In this document: piece after piece, positions 25,501 to 37,100 of the stretch
Numbering within the stretch: the first letter of the stretch is position 1
Layout: every line of letters begins with the position of its first letter
Made by a program: the position numbers and the translations under genes
From: Ianthella basta
Taxonomy: Eukaryota; Porifera; Demospongiae; Verongiida; Ianthellidae
DNA length: 64,000 nucleotides
Assembly (NCBI GenBank): GCA_964019415.1
Contig: OZ025887.1
Location: 4,330,381-4,394,380 of the forward strand
Reading direction: 5' to 3'
Notes under the pieces: model-generated
Databases searched by the model: none
What the model was told of the DNA's origin: nothing
Seen by the model: only the letters and a program-made list of their open reading frames with translations

Positions 25501-25539
25501 TGGGGGATCTGTAGGGTTGACAAACTGTAAATTTCCCAT
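12635..25539 (-). CDS. Dual-kinase ankyrin-LRR-ROCO protein, array copy 2 (complete, 2503 aa inferred)
   Basis: Exons 24691-25539, 22245-22533, 19492-20448, 16608-18137 and 12635-16521 total 7512 nt including the stop. Approximate residue layout: TKL-like kinase 19-272 (glycine loop 22-27, K43, HRD 143-145, DFG 164-166); ankyrin 295-375; helical module A 380-550; ankyrin 570-698; module B 699-850; LRR 878-1023; ROC 1057-1208 (P-loop GKQATGKT, switch WDFGGQE); COR from 1209; pseudokinase about 1691-1960 (VAVK lysine 1730, YRN 1823-1825, NCG 1848-1850, APE 1871-1873); WD40-like 2015-2400. The ROC-COR-kinase-WD40 order is that of LRRK1/LRRK2, and ankyrins before LRRs suggest LRRK1. The front kinase is extra. 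The MGN start could be myristoylated, though the residue at position 6 is not the usual serine or threonine. Family placement is firm; function is inferred. Confidence 0.85.
16608..18137 (-). CDS. Copy 2 exon 4: helical module B, LRRs and ROC GTPase
   Basis: 1530 nt, phase 1 on both sides. Same domain order as copy 1. The last residues before the splice (QVRQLAQSYWKKLQ) differ from copy 1 (QVDQLIKLYQKKLQ) but match copy 3. The visible difference from copy 3 is S versus N near residue 99 of the reading frame. P-loop and switch II residues are intact, so GTP binding is plausible. Confidence 0.9.
18138..19491 (-). other. Copy 2 intron 3 with pogo/Tigger-like MITE
   Basis: About 1.35 kb with the 558-bp MITE at 18393-18950. 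No coding sequence is seen. Confidence 0.75.
18393..18950. mobile_element. pogo/Tigger-like MITE, unit 2
   Basis: The same element at the same intron position, 558 bp. It has lost 17 bp near the left end and its first base has changed (TAGTGGAA). Unit 3 shares both changes. Confidence 0.72.
19492..20448 (-). CDS. Copy 2 exon 3: helical module A plus ankyrin repeats
   Basis: 957 nt, phase 1 on both sides, the same splice sites as copy 1. Module A core LQQALDLAVEKDSALNV, serine-rich linker, then ankyrin repeats ending at the KSY residues before the donor. It is almost identical to copy 3; one visible difference is EHRLHGYC against EQRLHGYC. Confidence 0.86.
20449..22244 (-). other. Copy 2 intron 2 with MULE-like MITE
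   Basis: About 1.8 kb, containing the 715-bp element at 20974-21688. Otherwise similar to copies 1 and 3. Confidence 0.75.
20974..21688. mobile_element. MULE-like MITE, unit 2
   Basis: 715 bp, the same insertion as in unit 1 with the same GGCAGGTGG duplication (20965-20973 and 21689-21697). It differs from the unit 1 copy by substitutions and small indels. Confidence 0.8.
22245..22533 (-). CDS. Copy 2 exon 2: ankyrin repeats
   Basis: 289 nt, phase 0 in and phase 1 out. It is nearly identical to the copy 1 exon (TCLHIAAACGHADCV appears as ACLHIAAACGHADCV) and clearly closer to it than to copy 3. It supplies two ankyrin repeats between the front kinase and module A. Confidence 0.85.
22534..24690 (-). 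other. Copy 2 intron 1 with private insertion
   Basis: About 2.2 kb, the longest of the three equivalents, because it carries the insertion at 23196-23690. No coding sequence is recognised. Confidence 0.7.
23196..23690. mobile_element. Unit-2-specific insertion of unknown type
   Basis: About 0.5 kb absent from units 1 and 3, inside intron 1. It begins near a CCCGCCCTTCGGGTGGG hairpin. It contains two diverged internal stretches, near 23430-23480 and 23610-23660, that resemble each other (CCAAGTTTGGCAAAG versus CCAAGTTTCATGACA, then GACAACGAAAT versus GAACAATGAAAT). It ends in an A/T-rich run. I cannot assign a family or exact duplication. Confidence 0.5.
24691..25539 (-). CDS. Copy 2 exon 1: N-terminal TKL-like protein kinase
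   Basis: 283 codons, MGN start, GTAAGT donor in phase 0. Motifs: GKGSYG, VAVKK, HRDLNAKNVLL, DFGLA, PPE. Helix F reads GDAFSHG where copies 1 and 3 have GDVFSLG; the structural aspartate is kept. The N-terminal leader differs from copies 1 and 3 (MGNLQFVNP versus MGNSPFVKP). Confidence 0.9.
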
Positions 25540-26964
25540 TGTTTCAGGTCATCGTCCGGTTCTCCTTCGGAATCAAGACGTTCACCAAAGCGAGAGCAGG
25601 GCGTTTGTGAAGCGCAGGAGGGCGCATCTTAAGAAATACTCCCAAGCGCTCGCTAGGTATAATATATAGTGTAACCACAGGGTCTATGGTGTAACGGCGC
25701 CATTCTATATCCACACGCACTGCTAGATCAAGATCTCTATATGCATGTATATATTAATTATAAGATCTCCTAACTGTGGGGCTCGCTCAGGCTCGCCCCG
25801 ATTATAAGAGTAGTACAGGACATGCACTCATATAAGTTGTTGCCAAGGGTGTTGCCAAGGGTTGCACTCACAATCAATAACAGTACACAAGTGTGCCAAA
25901 AATGTACACAGCTAGCTTACAAAAGTTACTGCACAAAGTTTACGCCACATACACTTACATTTCTAATTACAAATGAACTCACGTATTTATTTATGTCCTG
26001 CCTGCTGTAGCTACTTACAGTTGGAAATTCTAAGAATTACATACAATGCTAAATTGTTTAGGGTTTACTATAGCTAGTGGGTGGAATCTTCACGATTCAT
26101 CAGTAATGTCACTGTCATCAAGTGTCATCTTCTTCATCACTTGTGTCGTCTGAATCAAAAGAGTCGTCATCATCAGTTGAGGTGTTCTTGAGTGGCAGAG
26201 GAGAGAGGACACAGCAGAATATAACACATGGGCTCAATCTTCAAGGCCACCCTGAAGAACGTCGGTTGACTCACACCTTATTACCAGTTACTCTGCAATA
26301 TGGCAACACTTTGTTAAACAGGCTGTAATCAGACACTGCACTTAGAAAATGGCCTTCAATTTTACTCCCTTTGAAAGAGGTGGCACATAGACTGTACAGA
26401 ATGTCTGTTTCATGTTAGTGTGACTGTTTCTCCAACAACTTCTCAAATATTGCCATACACAAGATACAGCAGCCACAGACCATTGATTCCAATAGCCTCC
26501 ATCTTACCAAAGGGGGCGTGGTTTATCATCAGATTGCGATCTGCGAAACACATCCTGTGAAAATGTCCCGTTTAATGGTTAAAATGGCAATTTCAAGATT
26601 GTTGCTGAATTTTCACCTGTGGACTTCCCACTTTTAATAGTAATGGTATTGTACCACACACAAGCACAACAGAGTGTACCATCCAGTCTATTCTGTTCAT
26701 AGGAGAGCAACTCCCAGCATTGAGACCACACCCACCACCTTCTCCATACCCGGATCTCGATTCCCCCTCTTCATCCTCCTCCAGTTCCTGGTACCTCAAA
26801 CTGGCCAGATTGTCCAGCTGGGGCTAATAAGGGCAAAAACACACCATATGTGGCCCATACAGTAAGTGTGGTTAGGCTTCGTACCACTCCTCACTGTCCT
26901 CACATTCATGCTATGACTGTCATGGGTGCATCTGTACCTTAGCTTCTAAGAAGGTCATGGAAGC
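25540..26964 (-). other. Promoter-side spacer upstream of copy 2
   Basis: About 1.4 kb. A TATATA-like run near 25665-25671 lies roughly 130 bp upstream of the start codon, but it is missing in copies 1 and 3. The acidic and YQELEEDEEG frames recur near 26120-26200 and 26593-26799. A segment of a few hundred bases at 25740-26110 is shared with unit 3 and absent from unit 1. Confidence 0.45.
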
Positions 26965-26970
26965 TTTATT
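26965..26970 (-). terminator. Probable poly(A) signal of copy 3
   Basis: AATAAA on the minus strand, about 280 bp downstream of the copy 3 stop codon at 27249. It matches the copy 2 signal in position and context. Confidence 0.5.
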
Positions 26971-27248
26971 AGTGACAACCACGTTCCTTACACCCTGTAG
27001 AGGATGGATCATCATCACAGGCATCTTTCAACTTTAGAAGGCCCACACACATGCAATTATGCATCCTTCCAGTTTGATTTTCACACCGCCCATATAAGAG
27101 GAGGACAAGCGAAGTGATCAAGCCTCAATAACAGGCAATAAACAATTAATCAACAACAAAAGTATCAGTCTCACAAGATGTGATCATGCATAGTACACAC
27201 ATGTTTGCAATTGCTGCAAGTGACAATTAACTAAATACTCAAGTTAAG

Positions 27249-30200
27249 CTAATCCAGGTTGGTACAGATGTGTGGGCGGTCTTGGAGTGCCAAATAGTTA
27301 ACAAGCTGATCTTGATTAGACAGCTCCTCCACTGTACCATGTTCGTTCCTCCAGAATAGTGACACACTGCCAGTGATACCACCTTGGGTGTGCACATTTT
27401 CCTGAAGCTTCTGGAGCAGCACTGGCTTCTGGCAAACTACTAAGAGTTTCTTACCATCAGGAAGAATGACAGACATATTTTCCTCAGTCTGTGATGCTGG
27501 GTCGCATTCCCACACATCTTCTGAAGTGCTGATACACCTGGAAGTTGCAATTTGTGAACAACTTGTCATTTCTCCATCCTTGCTGGAACAAGAAAGGCGG
27601 CCGGGGGACTGTCCCATTCTCCTCTTGCTCTCTTCCCACTCCCGTTCACACTTCAGCACATTGCCATGTGAGGCCCACGTGTTTCCCTTCGCTAGTATCC
27701 TCACTTGATGCATGTAGCATGCTCTCAGAGCCTCCCATACAATCACTGTACCAGACTCTGGGGGTGAATCTTCTTTCTGTTTCTTTGCAGCATCTGATTC
27801 AAACACATCGTCACTGACATCCTCCAGGTACTCATTCTTGATGTACTTCTTCCCACCACTCACCACCATACACTCCTCACTCAAGCAAGGACCAGTGCTG
27901 GAAATTGGGAGAAGGAAACGAATGTACTCTTGGTAAGGTTGGAAGTGCAGAAGGAAGTCTTGCTCCTCTGAAAAGACCAGGATGTGGCCTGTGCTCATGC
28001 CGCACCACACAGTGTCCAGGGCACTGCACACAGCAGTGATGACACAGTCATTAGGCTGTGTGGCAGGCTCCACCTTCAACATAGCAGGTCCAACATCAAT
28101 AGTGAACTTGAAGGTCTGTTGCAGGGTCTGCCAGGCACACAGAATGTGGCCTCTCATGGGTGCACTCCATACCAAGGACTTGCTGTTGCTCAGAGTGAGG
28201 TGACCAACATATCCGGGTATGTCGTCTGGAAGTAGTGCGGAAGATGTAGTTTTCAGGTTCTTTGGGTCACAAAACAGGAGATGACGGGTGTGAGACACCC
28301 ACAGGGAATTGGGGCTGATAATCAGACCATTGATGCAATGCTCTGTGATGTAACACTGAGTTGGGCTGTCAGTTGATTGTATTGCACTCAGTGTTAGCTC
28401 ATACATGAATATGTATCCCTCCTTTGTTCCAATGTAGACATGGGTATCACTGCAAGTGATGCAGGATACAGCGGTATTCGTCATACGTATGCGGTGCACT
28501 GGTTGACGGGTGCTGGCACTAAAAATATCTAGCTGACGGTTAGTTTTGGAAGCCACCCATACATTGTCTCCACACACTGCGATGCATTGAACTTGGTTGT
28601 CCTTGATCATAGTCTGTCTGAGGATGGCCATGTTGTCAGCCTGGTAGACAGTTATCTCTGCTCCTTTGTCACTGTCACAGCAGAGCCACAGCTCCACATT
28701 AGGAGGATCAAGGCTATCAGTGAGTGTGGCGGGAGTGGGAGCAGCACAAGGCTGCAGTGAAGGCTTTGAGATATGGCAGCAGGCAGTTTGAAGAGAGTAG
28801 TCACTGGTAATAGGGTGAACTCCCATCATCAGCTTAACACTGGGCTTGGCTAGCTGTGCAAGTATCTCATCTGTTGTTGGGCGATCAGTATGCCTGTGCT
28901 TCCAGCATCTCTTCATCAGACCAGTCAGGAAATGAAAACCAGTGTGGGCAACTGGGATGTTAACAATGTGAGGCCTTATTCCTTGCTCAGTGTACCTCTT
29001 GATGTTTGGTATGTCGCTCTCCTTGATACTATAGAAAGGGTCGTGACGTGTAACCATTTGATACAGAACCATGGCAAATGAGAAAATGTCAGCTTTGAAA
29101 TCATATGTGGCATAGCTGCGATTCCTTCCTGCAAATGCAACCTCTGGAGCAATGAATCCTGGTGTGCCACATGCACCCTTTACACCAATTGGGCCTGAGT
29201 GGGTTGCAATACCACAGTTGGCCAATTTGCAATTGACGATGTGGTCCATATCGAGAGACCACAGTAGAACATTAGCTGCCTTCAGATTTCGGTAGATGAA
29301 AGAGTTACTGTGAAGGAACCTGAGAGCAGATGCTACTTGGGAAGAAAGCTTGAACAGGACCACTCGGGAGATGGCTGCACCATGCTTTATGAGTGGTTCA
29401 TCCAATGAGCCAAACGGGACCTTTTCTGTGATAAGACACGGTTGAGGGAGAATCAACACACCCATCATGCACACGAGGGAGGGGTGCTGGTTTCTCTGCA
29501 GCAATTGTACTTCATTACGAAGCTGATTCAAAGCAAATAGATAGTCATGTTTGCTTTGCACTTTGAACAGCTTGACAGCCACGGGTATTTTTCTACAATG
29601 ACCATGAGTTAATGCAAAAGTACCATGACCATGGGGAAAACTCAACTGGCTATCTTTCTCATATGAAACATCTCCCTCTCCAAGTAAAAAGCGTTTGTCT
29701 ATACCTGCCAACATGAGATCTGGGACAAGGTCAGCCAGTGCCACCTCATGACCCTTGGGGCAGGGAATATGGTCAGTGCATGCTGCAATGTACTGTACCA
29801 GGCTGTCCTTGATGAATATATATGGATCTGAGCTGCCTTCGGTGAGACACTGGTAACAAACAGCTCTTTGTTCCAACCCTTGCTCTGCCGCATGGATGCC
29901 AAGAAGGCTGGGGTACCATTCCTCTACAGTGTTTAATACTATGTCCACAAGTTGCCCATACACCTTGCAACCCTCATGTCCTGGGGTCACAACAATACAC
30001 ACACCGTGCAACTCCACAACACCATCCTCCTTCTTGAAGTCTTCTATTAGAAAGTACAGGTCAGGGTCACAATAGCTACATCCTGATTTCCAGTACTTGA
30101 AGACTGCATCGCCAACCTTCATTGCAGGCACAGAGGCTGACGCTGCTACTTTTGGCTTAGCCTCCTCCCTTTGCTGCTGTGCATCTTCTGAAATTGGCCC

Positions 30201-31135
30201 ATCATCATTGGGCTCAGTGCGCAACAGTGACTGCACAGCATCTGTATGCCGGGAGCTAGCATGCACCAACATGCCCGGTGGTTTCCCCTTTGCCTTGTTG
30301 CCTGAAGCCCCTGACCAAGTATGCCGCAGTGAGTGTGATGTGTACAAGTCGGGATGAGACTCACTCACCTCATTCGCTACCTTACCATGGGAAGCCTCAA
30401 TGAGGTCTCGTAAGCACTGGACAGTGTGCATTACTCTGGCAAGGAGTCGGCTCCAGAAGCCAGGAGGAGTGGGAACAGGGAAAAGAACTTGCCTCTCGTG
30501 ACACACCTGGTCACTGGGTCTGTCGGTGCCATCAGGTCGTACATCAGGCAGCATGGATGGGATTAGGATGTGATTCATAGATAGGTCAAGGGGAAGGGCA
30601 ACTTCAAAGCAGTCCAAAAGGACTAAGTACTGATCAAGACACTCAATAGGAAATTGCATGTCACAGTACAAGAGAGAAAGATGGAAGCGATTAATGATAC
30701 CATTCTTGATGAATCGGTTTCTTTCATTCACTGTGACCATGAGAGACATCATCTTACACAGCCAGCAAGGATCTACAAAGTAGAGGTCATCCAGGTTGTT
30801 TTTCCTCTCATCATAGTGCAGTAGAGAGCCCACTTCATGGAGGAACAGAGTTGCAGCCTTCACCTCCTCTTTGGAGCTGATGTCAGACAGGCTTAGAGTG
30901 CTGATCAGCTGTCTGAACTCAGAAGCACGCATTATGGGAGAGCGCTTACACTGCTGGCTGTCCTTCCGAATGCGGGCAAGTCTCAACTCCAGGTCACGGT
31001 AGCTTGCAGGGATTTGTCGACCCATCACCTTCTCACCCTTGATGGTGTAAGACTCTGCTTCTTCATAGATTATCCTCTTGAGGTTATCCAAATTCTGTGA
31101 CCTCCCATGAAGAGCCACACAAGTAATACAGATGC
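27249..31135 (-). CDS. Copy 3 exon 5: COR, Cys-rich linker, pseudokinase, WD40-like C-terminus
   Basis: 3887 nt in one frame, same stop context (HICTNLD) as copy 2. Substitutions relative to copy 2 are few (for example CAAPTPATL for VAAPTPATL, LIEDFKKED for LMEDLKKED). YRN and NCG replace HRD and DFG here too. The offset to copy 2 is 14614 at both ends, so no length change. Confidence 0.92.
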
Positions 31136-34100
31136 CTGCAAAAAAGAAGAAATTCATCATTTGAGGTACAGTATGCACACTGTATATACACAACCACAAC
31201 CACATGTTTAAGCTCAAATACCTTGCAATTTCTTCCAATAGGATTGGGCTAGTTGTCTGACTTGCTGCAGAAGTTGGTCCACTTTGCCACCGTCTGCCTG
31301 GTCCTCCTGTGAGACCTTGTCATAGAAGGTAGCAACAATGATCACCTTCGAGTTGGGAGCTCTGAGGGCAATGTTGTCCAGCCATGGTTTCAGCTCACGA
31401 ACCCCTTCCTCTCCATGGGTGATGTTCCAGACTAGGAGATACAGTGAACGCTCTGTCAGGAAACACTGGTGTGTGGCATAATACTGTTCCTGCCCACCAA
31501 AATCCCAAACACTGAAAGTGAAGGTTTGCTTCAAAACCTTTGGTCTATACTGCCACTCACTAACATCAATTCCAACCGTTGACCTGTAGTTACCTTCTTT
31601 AACATTCTTCCGCTGGAGTCGAGCCACCAAAGTGGTCTTACCTGTTGCTTGTTTACCACAGAGAATGAGCTTCATGCGGTAATACTCTCGTGTATTCCTG
31701 AACTTCTGATTCAGGTATGTTATACAGTGCTCTGTATCGATTCGAATATCCTTGGGCGGATTATTTATATCATCAAGACCTTCCAGATTAAGGGTTGTGA
31801 GGTTCTGAAGCCGGCCCATTTCCACAGGTAGCTTCAGAATATCTGCATTGTGACCAAGCGCCAAAGTTGTCAGAGTGGTGAAGGAGCAAATACACTTGGG
31901 CACCTGTCGGAACTTGTTGTGATTAATGCGGAGGCACTTTAGATTGGGAGCTTCACAGTACTCGGGCAGGGACTGCAGCTCATTGTGAGAGAGGTCCAGT
32001 ACCTCAAGTGATGTAGCCCAATAATAAACCTCAGGGATCTCCTGAAGTTTGTTGCGGGAAATATTCAAGTCTACAATGCAGGGAAGCTCAAGAAGGCAGC
32101 GAGGAATCTCTCTCAGCAAATTGGACTGGAGATTAATCTTAGTTACACATTTCAAGTAGCTACCAATCTGTGGGGGCAACGTCTTGAAGCCATTCCTAGC
32201 CAGCTGAAGCTTCTTCACCCAGTGAATACGCTTCAGCCAAGAAACCTCCAGCTCAATTAGCTGAAGGTCATGCCACAAAACTGTACCCTCAGCCCTGTTG
32301 GTGTCAGTTCTTAGCAGCAACTCTTCACGGACTGCCACCCGCCTTTCTCTATGAGCAACTGCAATAGGAACAGCAGTGGCAACTTGCTTCTCCTGAATGG
32401 CTGACTGGATTGCATGCAAGTCAGGATCACGAGTCAGAGGGTTGCTTTTGTTGGGAACACTGGTTCCATACAAAGTAGCCACCAAATTCACGTCATCATC
32501 GTATGCTGCTTGCACTAGTAGAAGCATTGCACGCACGACATGAGACTTCATCTCTGTAGCATAGGTGAGTGCAGCTTTGATGTCCAGAGACTCTCGACCC
32601 TTAATGATGATCTTACCCACATTTACAGCACTATTATTCTCAACAGCTACCATGAGAGCCTTTTGTAGGCAAGTGCTGTCAAGTGATTCTTTGGGAACTG
32701 CAAGCAACTGATCAAACCTTGCAGAGTTGCTCTCCACAGCTCTGATGATGGCTGCAAGGTGGATGGAAGGAAGTCAAAATCAAACATGGTTGCAACACAC
32801 AGAAATTAATCCAAAAAGCAGACTAAAGCACAATATAGCATAGCATACAAATCACATTCTACCTACGTACGTACGTATATATCTAACAGACATCACTGAT
32901 AAAAGACTACTCCCATGATAATGTAATAGCAGGCCTCAGTGAAACTATAGCTGAATGAAGGCAGCAAAGAACAATTGAAGGCCAGGGATGGGCTTCTTTC
33001 AACGTTTAGTGGAATCCCGCCTTGCGGACACCCCTGAAAAGCGGACACTTTCTAAAGTCCCAACGATTGGCCCTATTCTACCTGTATAAGCTTCCCCTTG
33101 AAATGCGGACACCCCGTTATTCCGTATTGCGGACAACGCCCTGTGCACCGCCCTATACAACTCTGTATAAAACTCACCCGATAATCCGGACATTTCGATC
33201 AGCTGACAGAAAATGGCTGCTCCCTGATTTGCACTGCTACCTCTGACAAGTGACAGGGACAGCACAGAAGTTGACGAGTGCCGCAAATTGTCTAAACTAA
33301 GGGTTTTGAAAGTGTCTTTAACATGGAAAAGTTCAGCGCGAACAGCTACCCTTCTGAATCGTCTTCAGAAATGGTGCATGAGTCGAGTACTCAAGCGAAC
33401 CACCTCTACCTTTGCAAATTCGTCTTATTTTGATACTTTTCATGCATACTAGATGGTGGTTTTAACGTATGGGCATATAAACCGTACCTCTGAAATGCGG
33501 ACACCCCTATAATCAGGACACTTCTCTTGTTCCGAAGGGTGTCCGCATTTTAGGGGTTCCACTGTACTGAAGATAGCAATGCACCCACCAGCCTGGAGTA
33601 CATATAACAGAAGGCACCATAGGTCACAGTACTGTTACCCCATTTTGCCTTTCATATCATTCTCCTTCTCCCCACTAATTTCCATGTGCTCCTAGCACAT
33701 GATACAGGACACTTAAGGACCTAAGTCATGTACAAGCACTTGTATATGGTAGTGAAGGATGAAGGTCTGAGCTCTGCGTAGCAATCCAATTGGTACAGTG
33801 TCGTAGTGAGTTCAGAGTGTGTTCTCCCATGCATTAACATACCCCAATGCCTCCATATTGTTGGGTTCAGTACTTACACAAGTTACCTACATTCATCTAC
33901 AGAATTGCCAAGGTACGTATAATGTAGATTACCGAGCGACAGAATTTAGACTTCTTTCAGCTGACTACGGATCATTCAAAAGGCTCCACATGGACGTTCA
34001 TGCAGGTTCCATGGGTAAATATCAAGAAAGTGATTCAAACTATGCATACGCATGTATCTCCCTTACAACAAATGCATACAGGTGTGCATCAGATTGGAGG

Positions 34101-37100
34101 CTCACCATATGATTTGAGGATCTTCTCTACTTCGGTCTTTGCAGCGAGCTGGGCTGTTTCAAGGGGTGTCTTCTGATGCTCATCCTTGGCAGTCAGGTCA
34201 GCTCCATGTTCTAGCAGGAGTCTGGCGCTTTCTGAGTGACCTCCAGAAGCAGCCAGGTGTAGAGGTGTGTACCTGCTGCTTGCCTCAGCATTGACTGGAC
34301 CATGTTCCTTTAGAAGGAGCTCAAGGACTTCTGTTTGTCCTGCACTTGCAGCCTCATGGAGTGGTGTGTAGCCGAAGACACCCAGCTTCTCATTCAGCTT
34401 AGTTTTGATGTCCACTTTGATTGCTCTCATTGCGCTTAGTAGCTCTTTCACCTTCTCAACGTGGCCTTCATTGCAGTACCCATGCAGCCGTTGCTCAGCC
34501 ACTGCCCTACGCAACCCAGGTGAGTCATGTGAACCATCGTCACCTGGAAAAGGGAGTTCCTGGGCCACAGCATCATTGCTGCTGGAACTACTACTGAGAC
34601 CTACCCTCATGGGAGAAGAACGAATAGATTCTACAGCATTGCAAAATGCCATATGTTTGTGTTGTCGAGCAACTTCTAAAAGAATACTAATTGGGAACTC
34701 CTCATTATCAAGTACAGCTTGAATGTGAGGGAGATCTGGATCATTGGTAACTGGAACATCGGTAGTTTCCTTCCCAAAGAGTGCTAGCACTTGCTGGGAG
34801 TCATCTGTGTAAGCTGCTTGTAGCATTCGCAGAACTGTGTATGCACCATACGCCTGAATCTCTTTTGCGCGAGCGAGACTTTTATCGATGTCGGGCAGTT
34901 TGTGGGTACCTTTGGCTAGCTGTGCTACATTCAGAGCACTGTCTTTCTCAACTGCCAAGTCTAAAGCCTGCTGAAGGTGTTCAACTTCAAACAAATCATT
35001 TGGAAACTCACACACAATATTCAACATTTCAGTAGAGCCCTTCTGTATGGTTTTGAGAGTGGCTAAAGGGAGAGGAATTACAGCATACATTAAAGCTACA
35101 CAAGCATAGATATGAATATCTGCAGTACAAAGTCAAATCTATCTAATGCAGGCACACAACAACAAACAAATATACTGTATGCTGCATCTCTCATGCAGAT
35201 AGGCAACTGTAATACACAATAGAATGAAGGTTTAAAAATCACGCACTTATAGAGCAGCGTATACATGGCATACATTATAGCAGTTGAGGGCACACACACC
35301 AATGTACATGTATCTGCATATGTACTGAGGTCTCATGGCAGTCTGTAACAGTATTATGGGCTGAAGCTATGTACACAGAATACATACTGTGTACACAGGT
35401 GTCTGAGCCCCTCGTCTGGCAACTACCTGGTGCGAGCAGAAACTAGACAAAAAGGTTCATTCAATAGACTATTAGCATCAATCCATCTATTGAATCCCCT
35501 GCAATACACCCCACATGTGAGTCATCCCGTAGTGAATCTGACTTTGTTCGACTCATTTGCACAACACCAGTAGCCGTGGGCAGGTGGTTGCATGGTGACG
35601 CAGGGTATGATTGTAATCGCATTAGGACTTTGGACAAGAATAGCAATAAAACAATAGCACATTAGAGAAATGGAGATTTAATCGTACAGACAATTGGAGT
35701 GCTAATTAAATGGCCAATGGAGTCTCAGTGATGCCAATTACAGTGGGCATGCACTGTGAAATATAAAAGCACGTTTGGGACAGAGTTTACCTACCTTCCT
35801 ACATGACCTTGACAATAAATTCATGTGGGAAGTGCAGAAGTGAGGTGACAGATTAGCAGCATACTGATGCTTAGTCAGTGTGAGAGCGAGTGTCAGTCAC
35901 AAGTGAATTTCTCCTGAACAGTAGTGAAATTGCAGCGAAACGTTCAGGCAGGCTTTCTACTTTAAGATGCCACGGCTTGGCACTGAAAACGAATTTTGTT
36001 TCAACGATCTATTGACAGGAGGCCTTCAATTTTCACCTCCAAATTCAGAGGATACTGCACAAGCTGTATGCAGGCATTGTACCAGACCCTTTCCCAACAC
36101 AATACTAACCAAATCATTTACTTATAGAATCTCACCTGCTGAGTGGAGACATTTCAGAACATGGTCACCACTGGCCACATGCAGTGCATTGGCTCCTTCG
36201 CCATTCTTTAGAAAGCAGTCAGCTCCCTTGTCCAAGAGTACTTGGACACAGTCTGCATGTCCACCGGCAGCTGCAATGTGAAGGCAAGTGTCACCACTGT
36301 CTTGGTTCTGCTGGTTCAGATTAGTAGACAGATGAAGTTCCTCTGCCAGCTCCAAAGCTTGTAGTAGCTGCCCTGCGTTGCCATTGCGACAACATTCTTC
36401 CATTGGACGGTACAGCCTATGCACCTAGAAGATACAGAAGTGTTAAGGATGGTTAAAATGTTCAGCAATGGTCTAGCCATGGAGAGGAACACAAGTGTAC
36501 TAGGATTCCAACTGTCGATCGATTGAGCCCCTTATAGAAATGTGTAAGAAACAACATCATAGGATGACTGCCAAACATCATGAAACTACGTATGTCTAGG
36601 ATGTTGAGAATTGGCAAGCAAGCACTCCGCAACTGCGAACAGTGATGATCCTATCCTACACGCATCACAAGAGGTGATTACAAGGGATTGTTTATGTATT
36701 CTTTTCCAGTCACCAAACCACAACTCACTAATGGAAACAGTAATGTGCTCAGCTCAGGTACCACATTCATGCTTCCATGGCACAATATGTGCTTTTGTAT
36801 AGGGTTAGGGGTACCATTAGCAACTTGTCCCCTTAGTGGTCTTCGCTTTTTGCAGTTTGCTAGTGTTTTAATAGCAACCAGCAGTTACATCTTTACTGAT
36901 ATGAGCATGATACCATGTACACTATCATTTTCGCGGGGTTAAACTTTCACAGATCAGCAACCATCCGCGATAGTCTCATCCTGAGAAAACTTACACAAAG
37001 CTTTTCTGCCTGAGACTCTGCAAATGCAAAAGTTACATAAAGCGAATACGACGTGCATGTACTGTGTGTCTAATTGGTGGCAGTGTTAGTGGTATACTGT

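Larger units (their letters stand above)
12401..27003 (-). repeat. Tandem unit 2 of the ROCO-kinase array
   Basis: This is a complete unit with a full five-exon gene at 12635-25539. The left junction lies in a shared sequence ending in a CCCTGTAGAGGATGG motif near 12390-12405, which recurs at 26993-27008. It is the longest unit because it holds both the MULE-like MITE (20974-21688) and a private insertion of about 0.5 kb at 23196-23690. Its 3' coding exons are almost identical to those of unit 3. Confidence 0.93.
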